63,578 nucleotides of DNA, taken from Gammaproteobacteria bacterium (GTDB lineage Bacteria; Pseudomonadota; Gammaproteobacteria; Xanthomonadales; Xanthomonadaceae). The position numbers were made by a program, and so were the translations under genes. Below, in pieces: positions 48,123-60,661 of this stretch (positions are counted from its first letter, which is position 1; every line of letters begins with the position of its first letter). The notes under the pieces are model-generated. The model saw only the letters and a list, made by a program, of their open reading frames with translations. It was not told the DNA's origin and made no database searches. The stretch is taken from assembly GCA_025352045.1 (NCBI GenBank), contig JANXUD010000033.1, positions 1-63,578 on the forward strand, written 5' to 3'.

Positions 48123-49838
48123 TCAGGCTTCCTGCGTCACGCGCAGGACCTCTTCAATCGTCGTGATTCCCTGCATGGCCTTGACCAGGCCGTCCTCGTA
48201 CATGGTGCGCATGCCGGCCGCGCGCGCGGCCTCTTCCAGCTCGGCCATGCCGGCGTGCTGCATCACCATGCGGCGCAGGGTGTCGTCCATGACCAAGAAT
48301 TCCATGATCGTCCCGCGGCCGAGGTAGCCGGTGAGCGACAGCGGCGAGGGCTTCGGGCGCCACAGGTGGATGGTGCCTTCGGGCTGGAAGCGGCGCAGGC
48401 CGAATTCGGCCACGACCTCCGGCGGCGCCTCGTAGCGCTCGGCGTGGATTGGCTCCAGGCGGCGCACCAGGCGCTGGGCCAGGATGCCATTCACCGTGGA
48501 CGTCAGCAGGTAGTCCTCCACGCCCATGTCCATCAGGCGGGTGATGCCGCCGGCGGAGTTGTTGGTGTGCAGGGTCGAGAGCACCAGGTGGCCGGTGAGC
48601 GCGGACTGGATGGCGATGCGCGAGGTCTCGATGTCGCGCATCTCGCCGATCATGATGATGTCGGGATCTTGCCGCACGATGGACCGGAGCGCGTGGGCGA
48701 AGTCCAGCCCGATCTGCGGCTTGACCTGGATCTGGTTGATGCCCTCGATCTGGTATTCGACCGGGTCCTCTACCGTGATGATCTTGACGTCCGGCGTGTT
48801 GAGCTGGTTCAGCGCCGCATACAGCGTGGTCGTCTTGCCCGAACCGGTGGGGCCGGTCACCAGCAGGATGCCGTGCGGCTGCTCGAGCACCTTGACGAAG
48901 CTGTCGAGGAATTCGTCGGTGAAGCCCAGGGCGCGGAAGTCCAGCACCACCGATTCGCGGTCGAGCAGGCGCATCACCACGCTCTCGCCATGCGCGGTGG
49001 GCACCGAGCTCACGCGCAGGTCCAGCTCCTTGCCCTGCACACGCACCATGATCCGGCCGTCCTGCGGCAGGCGGCGCTCGGCGATGTTGAGCTTGGCCAT
49101 GATCTTGATGCGCGAGATCACCGCCGCGGTGAGGTTGGCCGGCGGCGATTCCGCTTCCTCGAGCACGCCATCGACGCGGTAGCGCACCTTCAGCCGGTTC
49201 TCGAACGGCTCGATGTGGATGTCGGAGGCGCGCAGCTCGACCGCGCGCTGGATCACCAGGTTGACCAGGCGGATGACCGGCGCCTCGGACGCCAGGTCGC
49301 GCAGGTGCTCGACATCGTCCTCGTCGCCGGCGGTGTCGTCGCCGATATTCTCGACAATCGTTCCCATCGCGCTGCGGCCCTGGCCGTAATAGCGCTCGAT
49401 CAGGTCGGCGATTTCCGAACGCAGGCCGACCTTCACGCGCACCGCGCGCCCGGTTGCCAGTTGCACTGCGTCGGCGGCATAAGGGTCCTGCGGATCGGCC
49501 ACCAGCAGGTCCAGGCCAAAGGCGTCCTCGCCCACGGGAACCACGGCCTGCTGCTTGAGGAAACGCAGGGTCAGCGGCAGGTTCTCGGGCGCCGCGTCCG
49601 GGCACTCCTTGGACGCCATCAGCGGCAGGCCAAGCACCTCGCTCGCGGCTTCGGCCATGTCGCGCTCGGAGACCAGGCCCAGCCGCACCAGCAGGCTGCC
49701 CAGGGATCCGCCCGCCTCGGCCTGCAGGCGCTGCGCCCGGGCCAGGTCGGCGTCCTTGAGGCGGCCGCGTCCGAGCAGGGTCGCGGCAATGCGCTCGTCG
49801 GCATCGGCGGAAGCGATCGGGCTGGCAAGGGCGTTCAT
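48123..49838 (-). CDS. gspE: Type II secretion ATPase GspE/XpsE without the tetracysteine zinc motif
   Basis: Cytoplasmic hexameric ATPase powering pseudopilus growth. It is 571 residues: N-terminal GspL-binding domain, Walker A GPTGSGKTT at 329-337, Asp box and Walker B DPDIIMIGEMRD, His box STLHTNNSAG. The region (about 455-507) where most GspE proteins carry two C-x2-C pairs has no cysteine (LEPIHAERYE and GYLGRGTIMEF are aligned); the only Cys is residue 79. First gene of the T2SS operon. Confidence 0.95.
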   Translation of the reverse strand: MNALASPIASADADERIAATLLGRGRLKDADLARAQRLQAEAGGSLGSLLVRLGLVSERDMAEAASEVLGLPLMASKECPDAAPENLPLTLRFLKQQAVVPVGEDAFGLDLLVADPQDPYAADAVQLATGRAVRVKVGLRSEIADLIERYYGQGRSAMGTIVENIGDDTAGDEDDVEHLRDLASEAPVIRLVNLVIQRAVELRASDIHIEPFENRLKVRYRVDGVLEEAESPPANLTAAVISRIKIMAKLNIAERRLPQDGRIMVRVQGKELDLRVSSVPTAHGESVVMRLLDRESVVLDFRALGFTDEFLDSFVKVLEQPHGILLVTGPTGSGKTTTLYAALNQLNTPDVKIITVEDPVEYQIEGINQIQVKPQIGLDFAHALRSIVRQDPDIIMIGEMRDIETSRIAIQSALTGHLVLSTLHTNNSAGGITRLMDMGVEDYLLTSTVNGILAQRLVRRLEPIHAERYEAPPEVVAEFGLRRFQPEGTIHLWRPKPSPLSLTGYLGRGTIMEFLVMDDTLRRMVMQHAGMAELEEAARAAGMRTMYEDGLVKAMQGITTIEEVLRVTQEA

Positions 49839-49899
49839 GTTGCGGGTCCGGACGGGGCGGGGGGCATCGCCCGGACTTTAGCAGTTTGGCCCGCCTGGG

Positions 49900-53847
<3,948 letters not shown>

Positions 53848-53889
53848 GTCCGCGGAAATCCGTGGAATCGGGCGCCCATTCTACCCGAT

Positions 53890-53945
53890 GTGGGAGCGGC
53901 TTCAGCCGCGACGGGCCTGCCTGTCGCGGCTAAAACCGCTCCGAC
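53890..53945. repeat. REP element pair between purL and dsbC
   Basis: GTGGGAGCGGCTTCAGCCGC at 53890 followed by a spacer of about 11 bp and the partly degenerate inverted arm GTCGCGGCTAAAACCGCTCC at 53923. Lies 43 bp upstream of the purL ATG. Confidence 0.9.
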
Positions 53946-53964
53946 GGGGCAACCGCGCCGCTTC

Positions 53965-54765
53965 CTACTGGGCGGCGACGGCCTGGGCTGCCTTCTTCTC
54001 GAGGCGGGCCAGCATCTGGTCTGGGGGCAGGTAGCCGCCCAGCTGGGTGCCGTCCGAGGCATAGATGGCCGGCGTACCGTCCACGCCCACGCGGCGACCG
54101 AGCTCGTAGTCGGCGGTCACCGGGTTGGCGCAGGTCTTCTTGGCCACCGGCTTGTCGAGCTTGGCGTCGGTCAGGGCCTTGCGGCGGTCGGCCGCGCACC
54201 AGACGTTGACGGCCTTGGTGTAGGACTCGGAGTTCAGCCCGGCGCGCGGGAAGAACAGGTATTCCACCGAGATGCCTTCCTTGTTGTAGTCGGCGATCTG
54301 CGAATGCAGCTTGCGGCAGTAGCCGCAGTCGATGTCGGTGAACACCGTGATCCGGTACTTGGGCTTGGCCGGCGAGAACACGATCCGGCGCTCGCGCGGC
54401 ACGGCGTCCAGTACGCCGCGGCGGATCACCGCCTCGCTGGCGTCGGTGAGGTTCTCGCGGGTTGCCAGGTCCATCAGCGAGCCCTGGATCAGGTACTTGC
54501 CGTCGGCGCTGACGTACACGACCTGCCCACCGATCGACACTTCCTTGTAGCCGGGGATCGGCGAGGGCTTGACGCTCTCGATCACCGAGTTGGGCACCAC
54601 CTTCACGATGGCGTTGCGGATGGCAGCATCCGGGCCGGTCGCGGGTGCCGGTGCAGCGGCCGCGGGCTTGGCGGCGGTCTTCGCCGAGGGCGCGGGCTGC
54701 GCGCAGGCGGCGGCCACGGCCAGGCTGAAGGCGACGGCAGTGGCGAGGACAAGGGTGCGGTTCAT
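53965..54765 (-). CDS. dsbC: Periplasmic disulfide isomerase DsbC-like
   Basis: Rearranges wrong disulfides; kept reduced by DsbD. It is 266 residues. Signal peptide to about residue 21 (AVAAACAQ), Ala/Pro-rich linker, N-terminal dimerisation domain (VPNSVIESVKPSPIPGYKEV), then thioredoxin domain with C147-G-Y-C150 and late cis-Pro GVDGTPAIY. Divergent from the hydrolase gene across 216 bp, where no RNA or clear promoter is seen. Confidence 0.93.
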   Translation of the reverse strand: MNRTLVLATAVAFSLAVAAACAQPAPSAKTAAKPAAAAPAPATGPDAAIRNAIVKVVPNSVIESVKPSPIPGYKEVSIGGQVVYVSADGKYLIQGSLMDLATRENLTDASEAVIRRGVLDAVPRERRIVFSPAKPKYRITVFTDIDCGYCRKLHSQIADYNKEGISVEYLFFPRAGLNSESYTKAVNVWCAADRRKALTDAKLDKPVAKKTCANPVTADYELGRRVGVDGTPAIYASDGTQLGGYLPPDQMLARLEKKAAQAVAAQ

Positions 54766-54981
54766 TCGGATCCTGGCGGCGGGCTTGCGCTTCCGACCCA
54801 GGGGCGGGCGGGAAAGTTCGAATATTCTGCCACGCCCGGTCGGCCGGCAGCCGCCGCCCGTCCGGGTGGCGCAGGCCGCCTGTCGCGGAAGCGGCGGTCG
54901 CGAAGGCCCGATGCGCCCCCGCGGCGGTGCGTTGCCGCTGCCAGCCGCCTCTGCCATGCTCGGCCGGCCTTCACGCCGGGG

Positions 54982-56067
54982 ATGAACGTGGTTCGAAGCA
55001 TGCTTCTCACCGTGGTAGCCGCGCTGTCACTCGGCGCCTGCGACTCGCTGCGCAACGACCCGCCGCCTGCCGTGGCGGCGCCAGGCGCGCCGGGTGCCGT
55101 GGCGGGCGCGCCGCCCGCCGGCTATTTCGACAACCGCGGCCGCAGCGATGTCCTGTCCGGCGGCGTGCGCATGATCGAGATCACAACGCCAAAGGGCAAG
55201 TTCCACGTCTGGACGAAGCGCGTCGGCAACAACCCCACCATCAAAGTCCTGCTGCTTCATGGGGGGCCGGGGGCCAACCACGAGGTCTTCGAGGCCTTCG
55301 ACAGCTACTTCCCCGGCGCGGGCATCGAGTACTACTACTACGACCAGCTCGGCTCGTCCTACAGCGACCAGCCGCATGACCCCTCGCTCTGGAACACCGA
55401 CCGCTTCGTGGACGAGGTCGAGCAGGTCCGCGCGGCGCTGGGACTGGGCCCGAAGGATTTCTACCTCTACGGGCAGAGCTGGGGCGGCCTGCTGGCCATC
55501 GAATACGCCCTCAAGCACCAGGACAAGCTGAAGGGCCTGGTGGTGTCCAACATGATGTCCAGCATCCCCGCGTACAACAAGTACGCGCATGAGGTCCTGA
55601 TGCCGGCGATGGATCCCGCGGCGCTGAAGGAAATCCTGGCGATCGAAGCGCGAAAGGACTACGACAATCCCCGCTACGAACAATTGCTGATGTCGCACTT
55701 CTACAACGAACACTTCCTGCGCCTGCCGCCCGACCAGTGGCCAAACCCGGTGCTGCGCGCGTTCTCCGCGCTGAACAAGGAGGTCTACATCCCGATGCAG
55801 GGCCCGAGCGAGATGGGCGCCAGCGGCACGCTCGAGCACTGGGACCGCAGCCGGGACCTCAAGCGCATCACCGTGCCGACCCTGGTCATCGGCGCGACCC
55901 ACGACACGATGGACCCGAGGCACATGGAATGGATGGCCAGGCAGTTCCCGCACGGGCATTTCCTGCTCTGCCCCAAGGGCAGCCACCTGGCCATCTACGA
56001 CGACCAGCAGGTCTATATGGCCGGGCTGATCAAGTTCCTGCACGACACCGACGCGGGGAAGCCGTGA
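54982..56067 (+). CDS. Lipoprotein alpha/beta hydrolase, proline iminopeptidase-like
   Basis: It is 361 residues. Lipoprotein signal with lipobox LGAC at residue 20. The hydrolase has LLLHGGPGANHE, a DQLGSSYSD turn, the nucleophile elbow GQSWGG, acid in GATHDTMDP and catalytic His in CPKGSHLAIYD. The family (proline iminopeptidase / tricorn-type prolyl aminopeptidase) removes N-terminal proline from peptides. Anchoring in the membrane is unusual. It overlaps the next gene (GTGA). Confidence 0.9.
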   Translation: MNVVRSMLLTVVAALSLGACDSLRNDPPPAVAAPGAPGAVAGAPPAGYFDNRGRSDVLSGGVRMIEITTPKGKFHVWTKRVGNNPTIKVLLLHGGPGANHEVFEAFDSYFPGAGIEYYYYDQLGSSYSDQPHDPSLWNTDRFVDEVEQVRAALGLGPKDFYLYGQSWGGLLAIEYALKHQDKLKGLVVSNMMSSIPAYNKYAHEVLMPAMDPAALKEILAIEARKDYDNPRYEQLLMSHFYNEHFLRLPPDQWPNPVLRAFSALNKEVYIPMQGPSEMGASGTLEHWDRSRDLKRITVPTLVIGATHDTMDPRHMEWMARQFPHGHFLLCPKGSHLAIYDDQQVYMAGLIKFLHDTDAGKP

Positions 56068-56495
56068 GCCGCCGCGGCATCCTGGCCGGCGCGCTGTTCG
56101 GCTTCGAGCGACGCCACCACGCGTTGCTCCCGTGGCCGGCCTTCGTCGCGCGGCTGTCGCGCAATTTCTCCTTCGCGCTGGTGCTGGTGGGCGGCTCGCT
56201 GGGCATCGGCATGCTCGGCTACCACGGCTTCGAGAGCCTCGGCTGGACCGACAGCTTTCTAAATGCTTCGATGCTGCTGTCGGGCATGGGGCCGCTTGAA
56301 TCGCCGCAGACCGAGGGCGGCAAGTTGTTCGCCGGCTTCTACGCCCTGTATTCCGGCCTGGCCGTGCTGGCGATCGCCAGCCTGATGCTGGCGCCGCTGG
56401 TGCACCGCCTGCTGCACCGCTTCCACGCCGGGGACGAGGGCGATGCCGCCGCGCCGTCGCCCCCTTCGCCACCCCGAGGCACGACCGATGCATGA
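56064..56495 (+). CDS. Two-helix membrane protein, channel-like
   Basis: It is 143 residues from GTG 56064. Helices at about 34-52 (SFALVLVGGSLGIGMLGY) and 89-109 (GFYALYSGLAVLAIASLML). Between them DSFLNASMLLSGMGPLES gives a pore-helix-like segment with G-M-G-P where potassium channels have G-Y-G-D. The order (helix, P-loop-like, helix) looks like a 2-TM channel subunit with an altered filter, a pattern seen in many unannotated proteobacterial proteins. Function unknown. Confidence 0.65.
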   Translation: MSRRGILAGALFGFERRHHALLPWPAFVARLSRNFSFALVLVGGSLGIGMLGYHGFESLGWTDSFLNASMLLSGMGPLESPQTEGGKLFAGFYALYSGLAVLAIASLMLAPLVHRLLHRFHAGDEGDAAAPSPPSPPRGTTDA

Positions 56496-57543
56496 AGCCA
56501 ACGTCCAGGCAGATTCCGAATTGTCCATCGCCCCGGGCGCAAGCACGGCGCAGCGCGACCCGGAGCCGATCGTGAAGCCACCCCTGTGGATCACGGTCCT
56601 GCGCAATCCCCTCGTGCGCATCCTGCTGTTCGGCTTGGTGGTTGGTTTGATCGACTTTGCGTTCCATCGCTATTGGCCCCAGCCTGCCCTCAGCGAGAAT
56701 CAGCAAATGGCGCTGGGAGTGGATCGCCTGCTGCTTCGCGTCGTGCGTGGACTGATTCCATGGGTGGTTGGCTACTGGGTTTTGGTGCGGCTCATCGAGC
56801 GACGCCCGTTGCACGAGCTGCGCGCCCGCCGCCTGCTGCCCGATGCCGCCAAGGGCTGGCTGTTGGGCACCGCCATCATGGTGTCGACCGCGGCCCTGAT
56901 GGTGGCCGTTGGGGTGATGAAGATCGAGGTGTCGCCCGGCCCGGTGCACCTGCTGGGAACCTTGCTGGTGATGGGTCTCGCCCCAGGCATCGGCGAGGAA
57001 ATTTTTGCCCGTGGCGTCCTTTACCGCGTGGTGGAGGATGGCCTGGGAAGTTGGTGGGCATTGGGCATCTCGGCCATCTTTTTCGGTGCGGGGCACCTGT
57101 CGAACCCCAATTCAAGCGTGGTCGCAGCGGCGTTCATCGCCATCGAGGCTGGCTTGCTGCTGGCGATGGCCTACGCCTGGACGCGCTCGCTCTGGTTTTG
57201 CATGGGCCTGCACGCAGCCTGGAACTTCACCCAGGGCGGTCTCCTCGGCATCCGCGTTTCCGGCTTTGAAGTGCCTGGCCTGATGCGTTCCACGCCGCGG
57301 GGTGCTGAACTCCTGAGCGGCGGCAGTTTCGGCGCGGAGGCCTCGCTTCTGACCGTGATCCTCTGCACGGTCCTGGCACTTTGGTTCGCGCGCAAGGCCA
57401 TCGCGGACGGGCGGATGGTGCGGCCGTACTGGCGCCGCCCGCGCCGCGAATGGCCGGCATCCCGTGCCGGCGTGATGGAAGCCCGCGCCGCCGGCTCGCA
57501 AGCGGCACCGCGCGCGGCGATTGCCGCCGACGCGGCGGTTTAG
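56488..57543 (+). CDS. CPBP family intramembrane metalloprotease
   Basis: It is 351 residues from ATG 56488, overlapping the previous gene by 8 bp. About six to eight membrane helices. Rce1-like motifs are all present: GEEIFARG (EExxxR), FGAGHLSNP (FxxxH) and GLHAAWNF (HxxxN). The CPBP family includes prenyl-protein endopeptidase relatives and bacteriocin maturation or immunity proteins. Substrate unknown. A C-terminal Arg/Ala-rich tail is present. Confidence 0.9.
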   Translation: MHEANVQADSELSIAPGASTAQRDPEPIVKPPLWITVLRNPLVRILLFGLVVGLIDFAFHRYWPQPALSENQQMALGVDRLLLRVVRGLIPWVVGYWVLVRLIERRPLHELRARRLLPDAAKGWLLGTAIMVSTAALMVAVGVMKIEVSPGPVHLLGTLLVMGLAPGIGEEIFARGVLYRVVEDGLGSWWALGISAIFFGAGHLSNPNSSVVAAAFIAIEAGLLLAMAYAWTRSLWFCMGLHAAWNFTQGGLLGIRVSGFEVPGLMRSTPRGAELLSGGSFGAEASLLTVILCTVLALWFARKAIADGRMVRPYWRRPRREWPASRAGVMEARAAGSQAAPRAAIAADAAV

Positions 57544-57602
57544 AGCGACGACTCGCCGTCGTCCGGGCGCTAATGGCGCCTGGACGCAAGCCAAGGACGA
57601 CG

Positions 57603-58259
57603 ATGCAGGAAATCCACCACGACTGGCGAGAGGAAATCTGGAACGCGCTCAGCCACGGCGTCGGCTTCCTGGCCAGCTTGGCCGCAAGCGCGGTCCTGCT
57701 GACCCTCGTGGCGATGCGCGGCAACGGCCGTGCGCTGGCCGCGACGATCGTGTTCTGCGTGTCGCTGATCTCGGTGTACGCCGCGTCCACGCTGTACCAC
57801 GCGATCCCGCACCTGGCGACCAAGCGGCGCATGAAGGTGGTCGACCACTGCGCCATCTTCCTGCTGATCGCGGGCACCTACACGCCATTCACCCTGATCG
57901 CACTCGCCGGCCCGACCGGCTGGTGGCTGTTCGGCACGGCCTGGGCCCTGGCGGCGATCGGCATCGGCCTGAAGCTGTTCCACACCGGGAAGTTCAAGCG
58001 CGCCTCCACCATCGCCTACGTGGCGATGGGCTGGCTGGCGGTGGTGGCGATCAAGCCCTTCCTGCACACCGTCCCGGTGGCGACCCTGGCCTGGTTGCTT
58101 GCGGGCGGCCTCGCCTATACCGGCGGCACGCTGTTCTACATGAGCAAACGTCCGCGCGCGCATGCGATCTGGCACGGTTTCGTCATCGCCGGCAGCGCCT
58201 GCCATTTCGTGGCGGTCTCTATGCAGGTGCTGGGCTATTCGGGGCCCACGCTGCTGTAG
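57603..58259 (+). CDS. Hemolysin-III / PAQR family membrane protein
   Basis: It is 218 residues, seven membrane helices. Start EIWNALSHGVGFLASL, YAASTLYHAIPH, DHCAIFLLIAGTYTPF, and C-terminal IWHGFVIAGSACHFVAV are the family motifs with the conserved Ser, Asp and three His that bind zinc. Family members include TrhA of E. coli and Bacillus hemolysin III; the role in membrane fluidity is suggested in some species. Confidence 0.9.
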   Translation: MQEIHHDWREEIWNALSHGVGFLASLAASAVLLTLVAMRGNGRALAATIVFCVSLISVYAASTLYHAIPHLATKRRMKVVDHCAIFLLIAGTYTPFTLIALAGPTGWWLFGTAWALAAIGIGLKLFHTGKFKRASTIAYVAMGWLAVVAIKPFLHTVPVATLAWLLAGGLAYTGGTLFYMSKRPRAHAIWHGFVIAGSACHFVAVSMQVLGYSGPTLL

Positions 58260-58287
58260 ATCCGACATGTCCAGCCTGGACGTACTG

Positions 58288-58337
58288 GCGGACTTTTAAT
58301 CCGCTGGTCCCGAGTTCGAATCTCGGACGACCCACCA
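58288..58337 (+). other. 3' fragment of tRNA-Lys(TTT): integration att site
   Basis: A 50-nt remnant: anticodon stem GCGGA / TCCGC with loop CTTTTAA (anticodon TTT, 58293-58299), variable loop, T arm CCGAG-TTCGAAT-CTCGG and the acceptor 3' strand ACGACCC with ACCA. The 5' half, with the matching GGGTCGT, is not found in 58260-58287. tRNA 3' ends are the usual targets of tyrosine integrases, and the integrase starts 84 bp further on. Confidence 0.85.
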
Positions 58338-58385
58338 TAAAAACAATGAGTTACGTCATACAGGTTGTGCCGATACACTGTGAAA

Positions 58386-58407
58386 GGTACATTTTAGGTA
58401 CAGTACC
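58386..58407 (+). repeat. GGTACA direct repeats upstream of the integrase
   Basis: GGTACA at 58386-58391 and 58397-58402 are spaced 11 bp apart, and the second is part of an 11-bp palindrome GGTACAGTACC (58397-58407). Similar GGTACA-type clusters occur before phage-like integrase genes and are candidate arm-type binding sites of the integrase or its autoregulatory operator. Confidence 0.5.
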
Positions 58408-58421
58408 GACACGGATTGGTG

Positions 58422-59519
58422 ATGGCGACACTCGTAAAAACGACTTCTGGAACATGGAAGGCGCTGATCCGCAAGCACGGTTGGCCCTTCACGACGAAAA
58501 CGTTTCGCACCAAGCGCGATGCGCAAGATTGGTCGCGTCGCATCGAGGACGAAATGGTGCGCGGTGTCTACATCGAGCGATCGATGTCGGAGCGTATGAC
58601 CTTCGACATGGCGATTGATCGATACCTCGCCGATGTCTCGACCGCAAAAAAACTCAGCACCCAGCGTTCCGAAAAGCCACGCGCCGAACCGCTGCGCGCT
58701 TTTTTTGGCAAGTACTCGATGGCGGCGATCACGCCCGATCTTGTCGCTCGCTATCGCGACCAACGTCTCGCCACGCCATCCAAGCGCGTGCATCGAGTCA
58801 TCGGCAAAGCGAGCAATCTGAGCCGCAATACAGTGCGCCTCGAATTAGCTCTGCTGAGCCATGTCTTCGTTACTGCCATCAAAGAATGGCGATTGGGACT
58901 GACCCACAATCCAGTGGGCGGAATACGCAAGCCATCTCCCGGTGAGAGTCGCGATCGACGCCTGAGCACTGGAGAGGAGGCGAAGCTCCTCAAGGCTGTG
59001 ACGTCCTATTCCAACCCGATGCTCGGATGGATCGTCAATGTCGCGTTGGAGACCGGCATGCGCTCCAGCGAAATCACCAACCTCCGACTACGCCAGGTAG
59101 ATATCGGTCGGCGGGTAGTGCGCTTGTCCGTGACCAAGAACGATAGTGCCCGCACCGTCCCTTTGACGAAGCAAGCCGCTGAGACGTTTGCGGAGGCTCT
59201 GGCCAACCCGGCGCGCCCAGACGATTGCGACCTCGTATTCTTCGGTGACCCGGGCCGCAAGGGCATCCGCAAACCTTATGCCTTCACGAAAGCGTGGAAC
59301 GATATCAAGTTGTCGCTAGGACTTCTCGACCTGCACTTCCACGACTTGCGGCATGAAGCGGTAAGCCGCCTGGTCGAAGCTGGATTCAGCGACCAAGAGG
59401 TGTCCGCGATCAGCGGACACAAGTCGATGCAAATGCTGAAGCGCTATACGCACTTACGCGCCGAAGACCTCGTGGAACGCCTCGACCGGGTCAAGAAACG
59501 GACGCTTACGTTGGCATAA
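58422..59519 (+). CDS. int: Tyrosine recombinase/integrase
   Basis: Site-specific recombinase of the integrative element. It is 365 residues from ATG 58422. The SAM-like core-binding domain is at about 58-165 and the catalytic domain at about 178-350. Catalytic residues are visible: R214 (TGMRSSEI), K239, H307 and R310 (HFHDLRHEA), H333 (SGHKSMQML) and Y342 (KRYTHLR). It reads away from the tRNA scar and its 3' end overlaps the minus-strand gene by 66 bp. Confidence 0.95.
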   Translation: MATLVKTTSGTWKALIRKHGWPFTTKTFRTKRDAQDWSRRIEDEMVRGVYIERSMSERMTFDMAIDRYLADVSTAKKLSTQRSEKPRAEPLRAFFGKYSMAAITPDLVARYRDQRLATPSKRVHRVIGKASNLSRNTVRLELALLSHVFVTAIKEWRLGLTHNPVGGIRKPSPGESRDRRLSTGEEAKLLKAVTSYSNPMLGWIVNVALETGMRSSEITNLRLRQVDIGRRVVRLSVTKNDSARTVPLTKQAAETFAEALANPARPDDCDLVFFGDPGRKGIRKPYAFTKAWNDIKLSLGLLDLHFHDLRHEAVSRLVEAGFSDQEVSAISGHKSMQMLKRYTHLRAEDLVERLDRVKKRTLTLA

Positions 59520-60533
59520 TGCGATGGCCAGTCGATGCAGATCATGCCAAAGCTGCCGCGTCCAGAACGTGAGATGCCAAGATGATCCGTTACATTGGAG
59601 ATAGCCTGCCAATGACGGGATGCGGAGGGTGAAGCTGTCCTCCGGAAGCATAACCTCCTGGCGATTGCGTTTGCGAGTCACGCTCGCATTGAGCTGCTGT
59701 AGATAGGCCTCGTAAGCTGGCAGCGTATGGGTTCGCCGATCGGCGGTCTGGACGCGAACATCGCCGCCGGACACAGTAGCGGCACTGAGCCCACAAAGTT
59801 CCTGAAAGCAGGCGGCGTTCTTCAAGCCGAGAAGATGTCGAAGGAGTTCTGCTCGTGAGCCAAGACTCGAATCGATCTCATCGATTGCCAAGGTGTGCAG
59901 GTAGTCAGCTTTGATTGGACCACAGAGAAACAAAAGTACCCGGCGTCTTGCCTGGGTGAAGGCAAGAACTGGATGCTCTTGAGCGAGTAGATCCAGCAGA
60001 GGCATACGGGCATGTCCATGATGATCCAGAGAACGCTTGTCCGAGACATAACGGATTTTCATATGTGATTTTTCTTGCGATTGAGTCCGAAATGCGTGCG
60101 CAGCGCAAAATCTTGAACTGGTACCCACTGCACTCACGCGACGGCCGCCACGTACTTGCCAATGATGCAGAATCGCCGGCCACGCGATAAACATTTGCTG
60201 AATCGTCTGTGCGGAGAATGCTTGAGTCATCTCGCCACAGAGTACGCAGTACTTTTCGTCGAAGTAAGCACCGATATCGCGAATTCTCGGGCCGTCAGCT
60301 TCGCTGCTGCTGCCAATAACGAAGACCATCCGTCGTCGCCTCGGCGTTCGACATGATTCTTCGGCGGACAAATCTACAGGGGTCTGGGAAAACAACTGCG
60401 TTGTTATCAACATGTCGCGACACATAGCGAGGAAGCAATTCAATCCAGCCGTAGAGCTGTGAATGCAGAGAACAGGCGTTCTCATGCTGCAACTTTTCGC
60501 ATGTTCGCCTTGGACGAATCTACGTTCCCGCAC
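59454..60533 (-). CDS. Hypothetical protein with cysteine pairs
   Basis: It is up to 359 residues. An internal ATG at 60329 would give 291 residues starting MVFVIGSS, and one further in gives MKIRYVSDK. YCVLCGE (C-x2-C) and FCAAHAF (C-x2-H) are 50 residues apart, which resembles a zinc site. The C-terminal half is a compact mixed domain (HLTFWTRQLWHDLHRLAIALCQRKRPF). The codon use is of the accessory region. No family is recognised; it is encoded convergently to int. Confidence 0.6.
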   Translation of the reverse strand: MRERRFVQGEHAKSCSMRTPVLCIHSSTAGLNCFLAMCRDMLITTQLFSQTPVDLSAEESCRTPRRRRMVFVIGSSSEADGPRIRDIGAYFDEKYCVLCGEMTQAFSAQTIQQMFIAWPAILHHWQVRGGRRVSAVGTSSRFCAAHAFRTQSQEKSHMKIRYVSDKRSLDHHGHARMPLLDLLAQEHPVLAFTQARRRVLLFLCGPIKADYLHTLAIDEIDSSLGSRAELLRHLLGLKNAACFQELCGLSAATVSGGDVRVQTADRRTHTLPAYEAYLQQLNASVTRKRNRQEVMLPEDSFTLRIPSLAGYLQCNGSSWHLTFWTRQLWHDLHRLAIALCQRKRPFLDPVEAFHEVFGA

Positions 60534-60661
60534 TTCTTCATCGAAAAAACTTTTCTGCGTGCAATGTCATTGCAGGTGTGACAAATCCGACATCACATGC
60601 ATTAGCTGACGTTGTAACTTTGCAATTGACGCAAACGAGCGCCGACACCACGCGAACAGAG

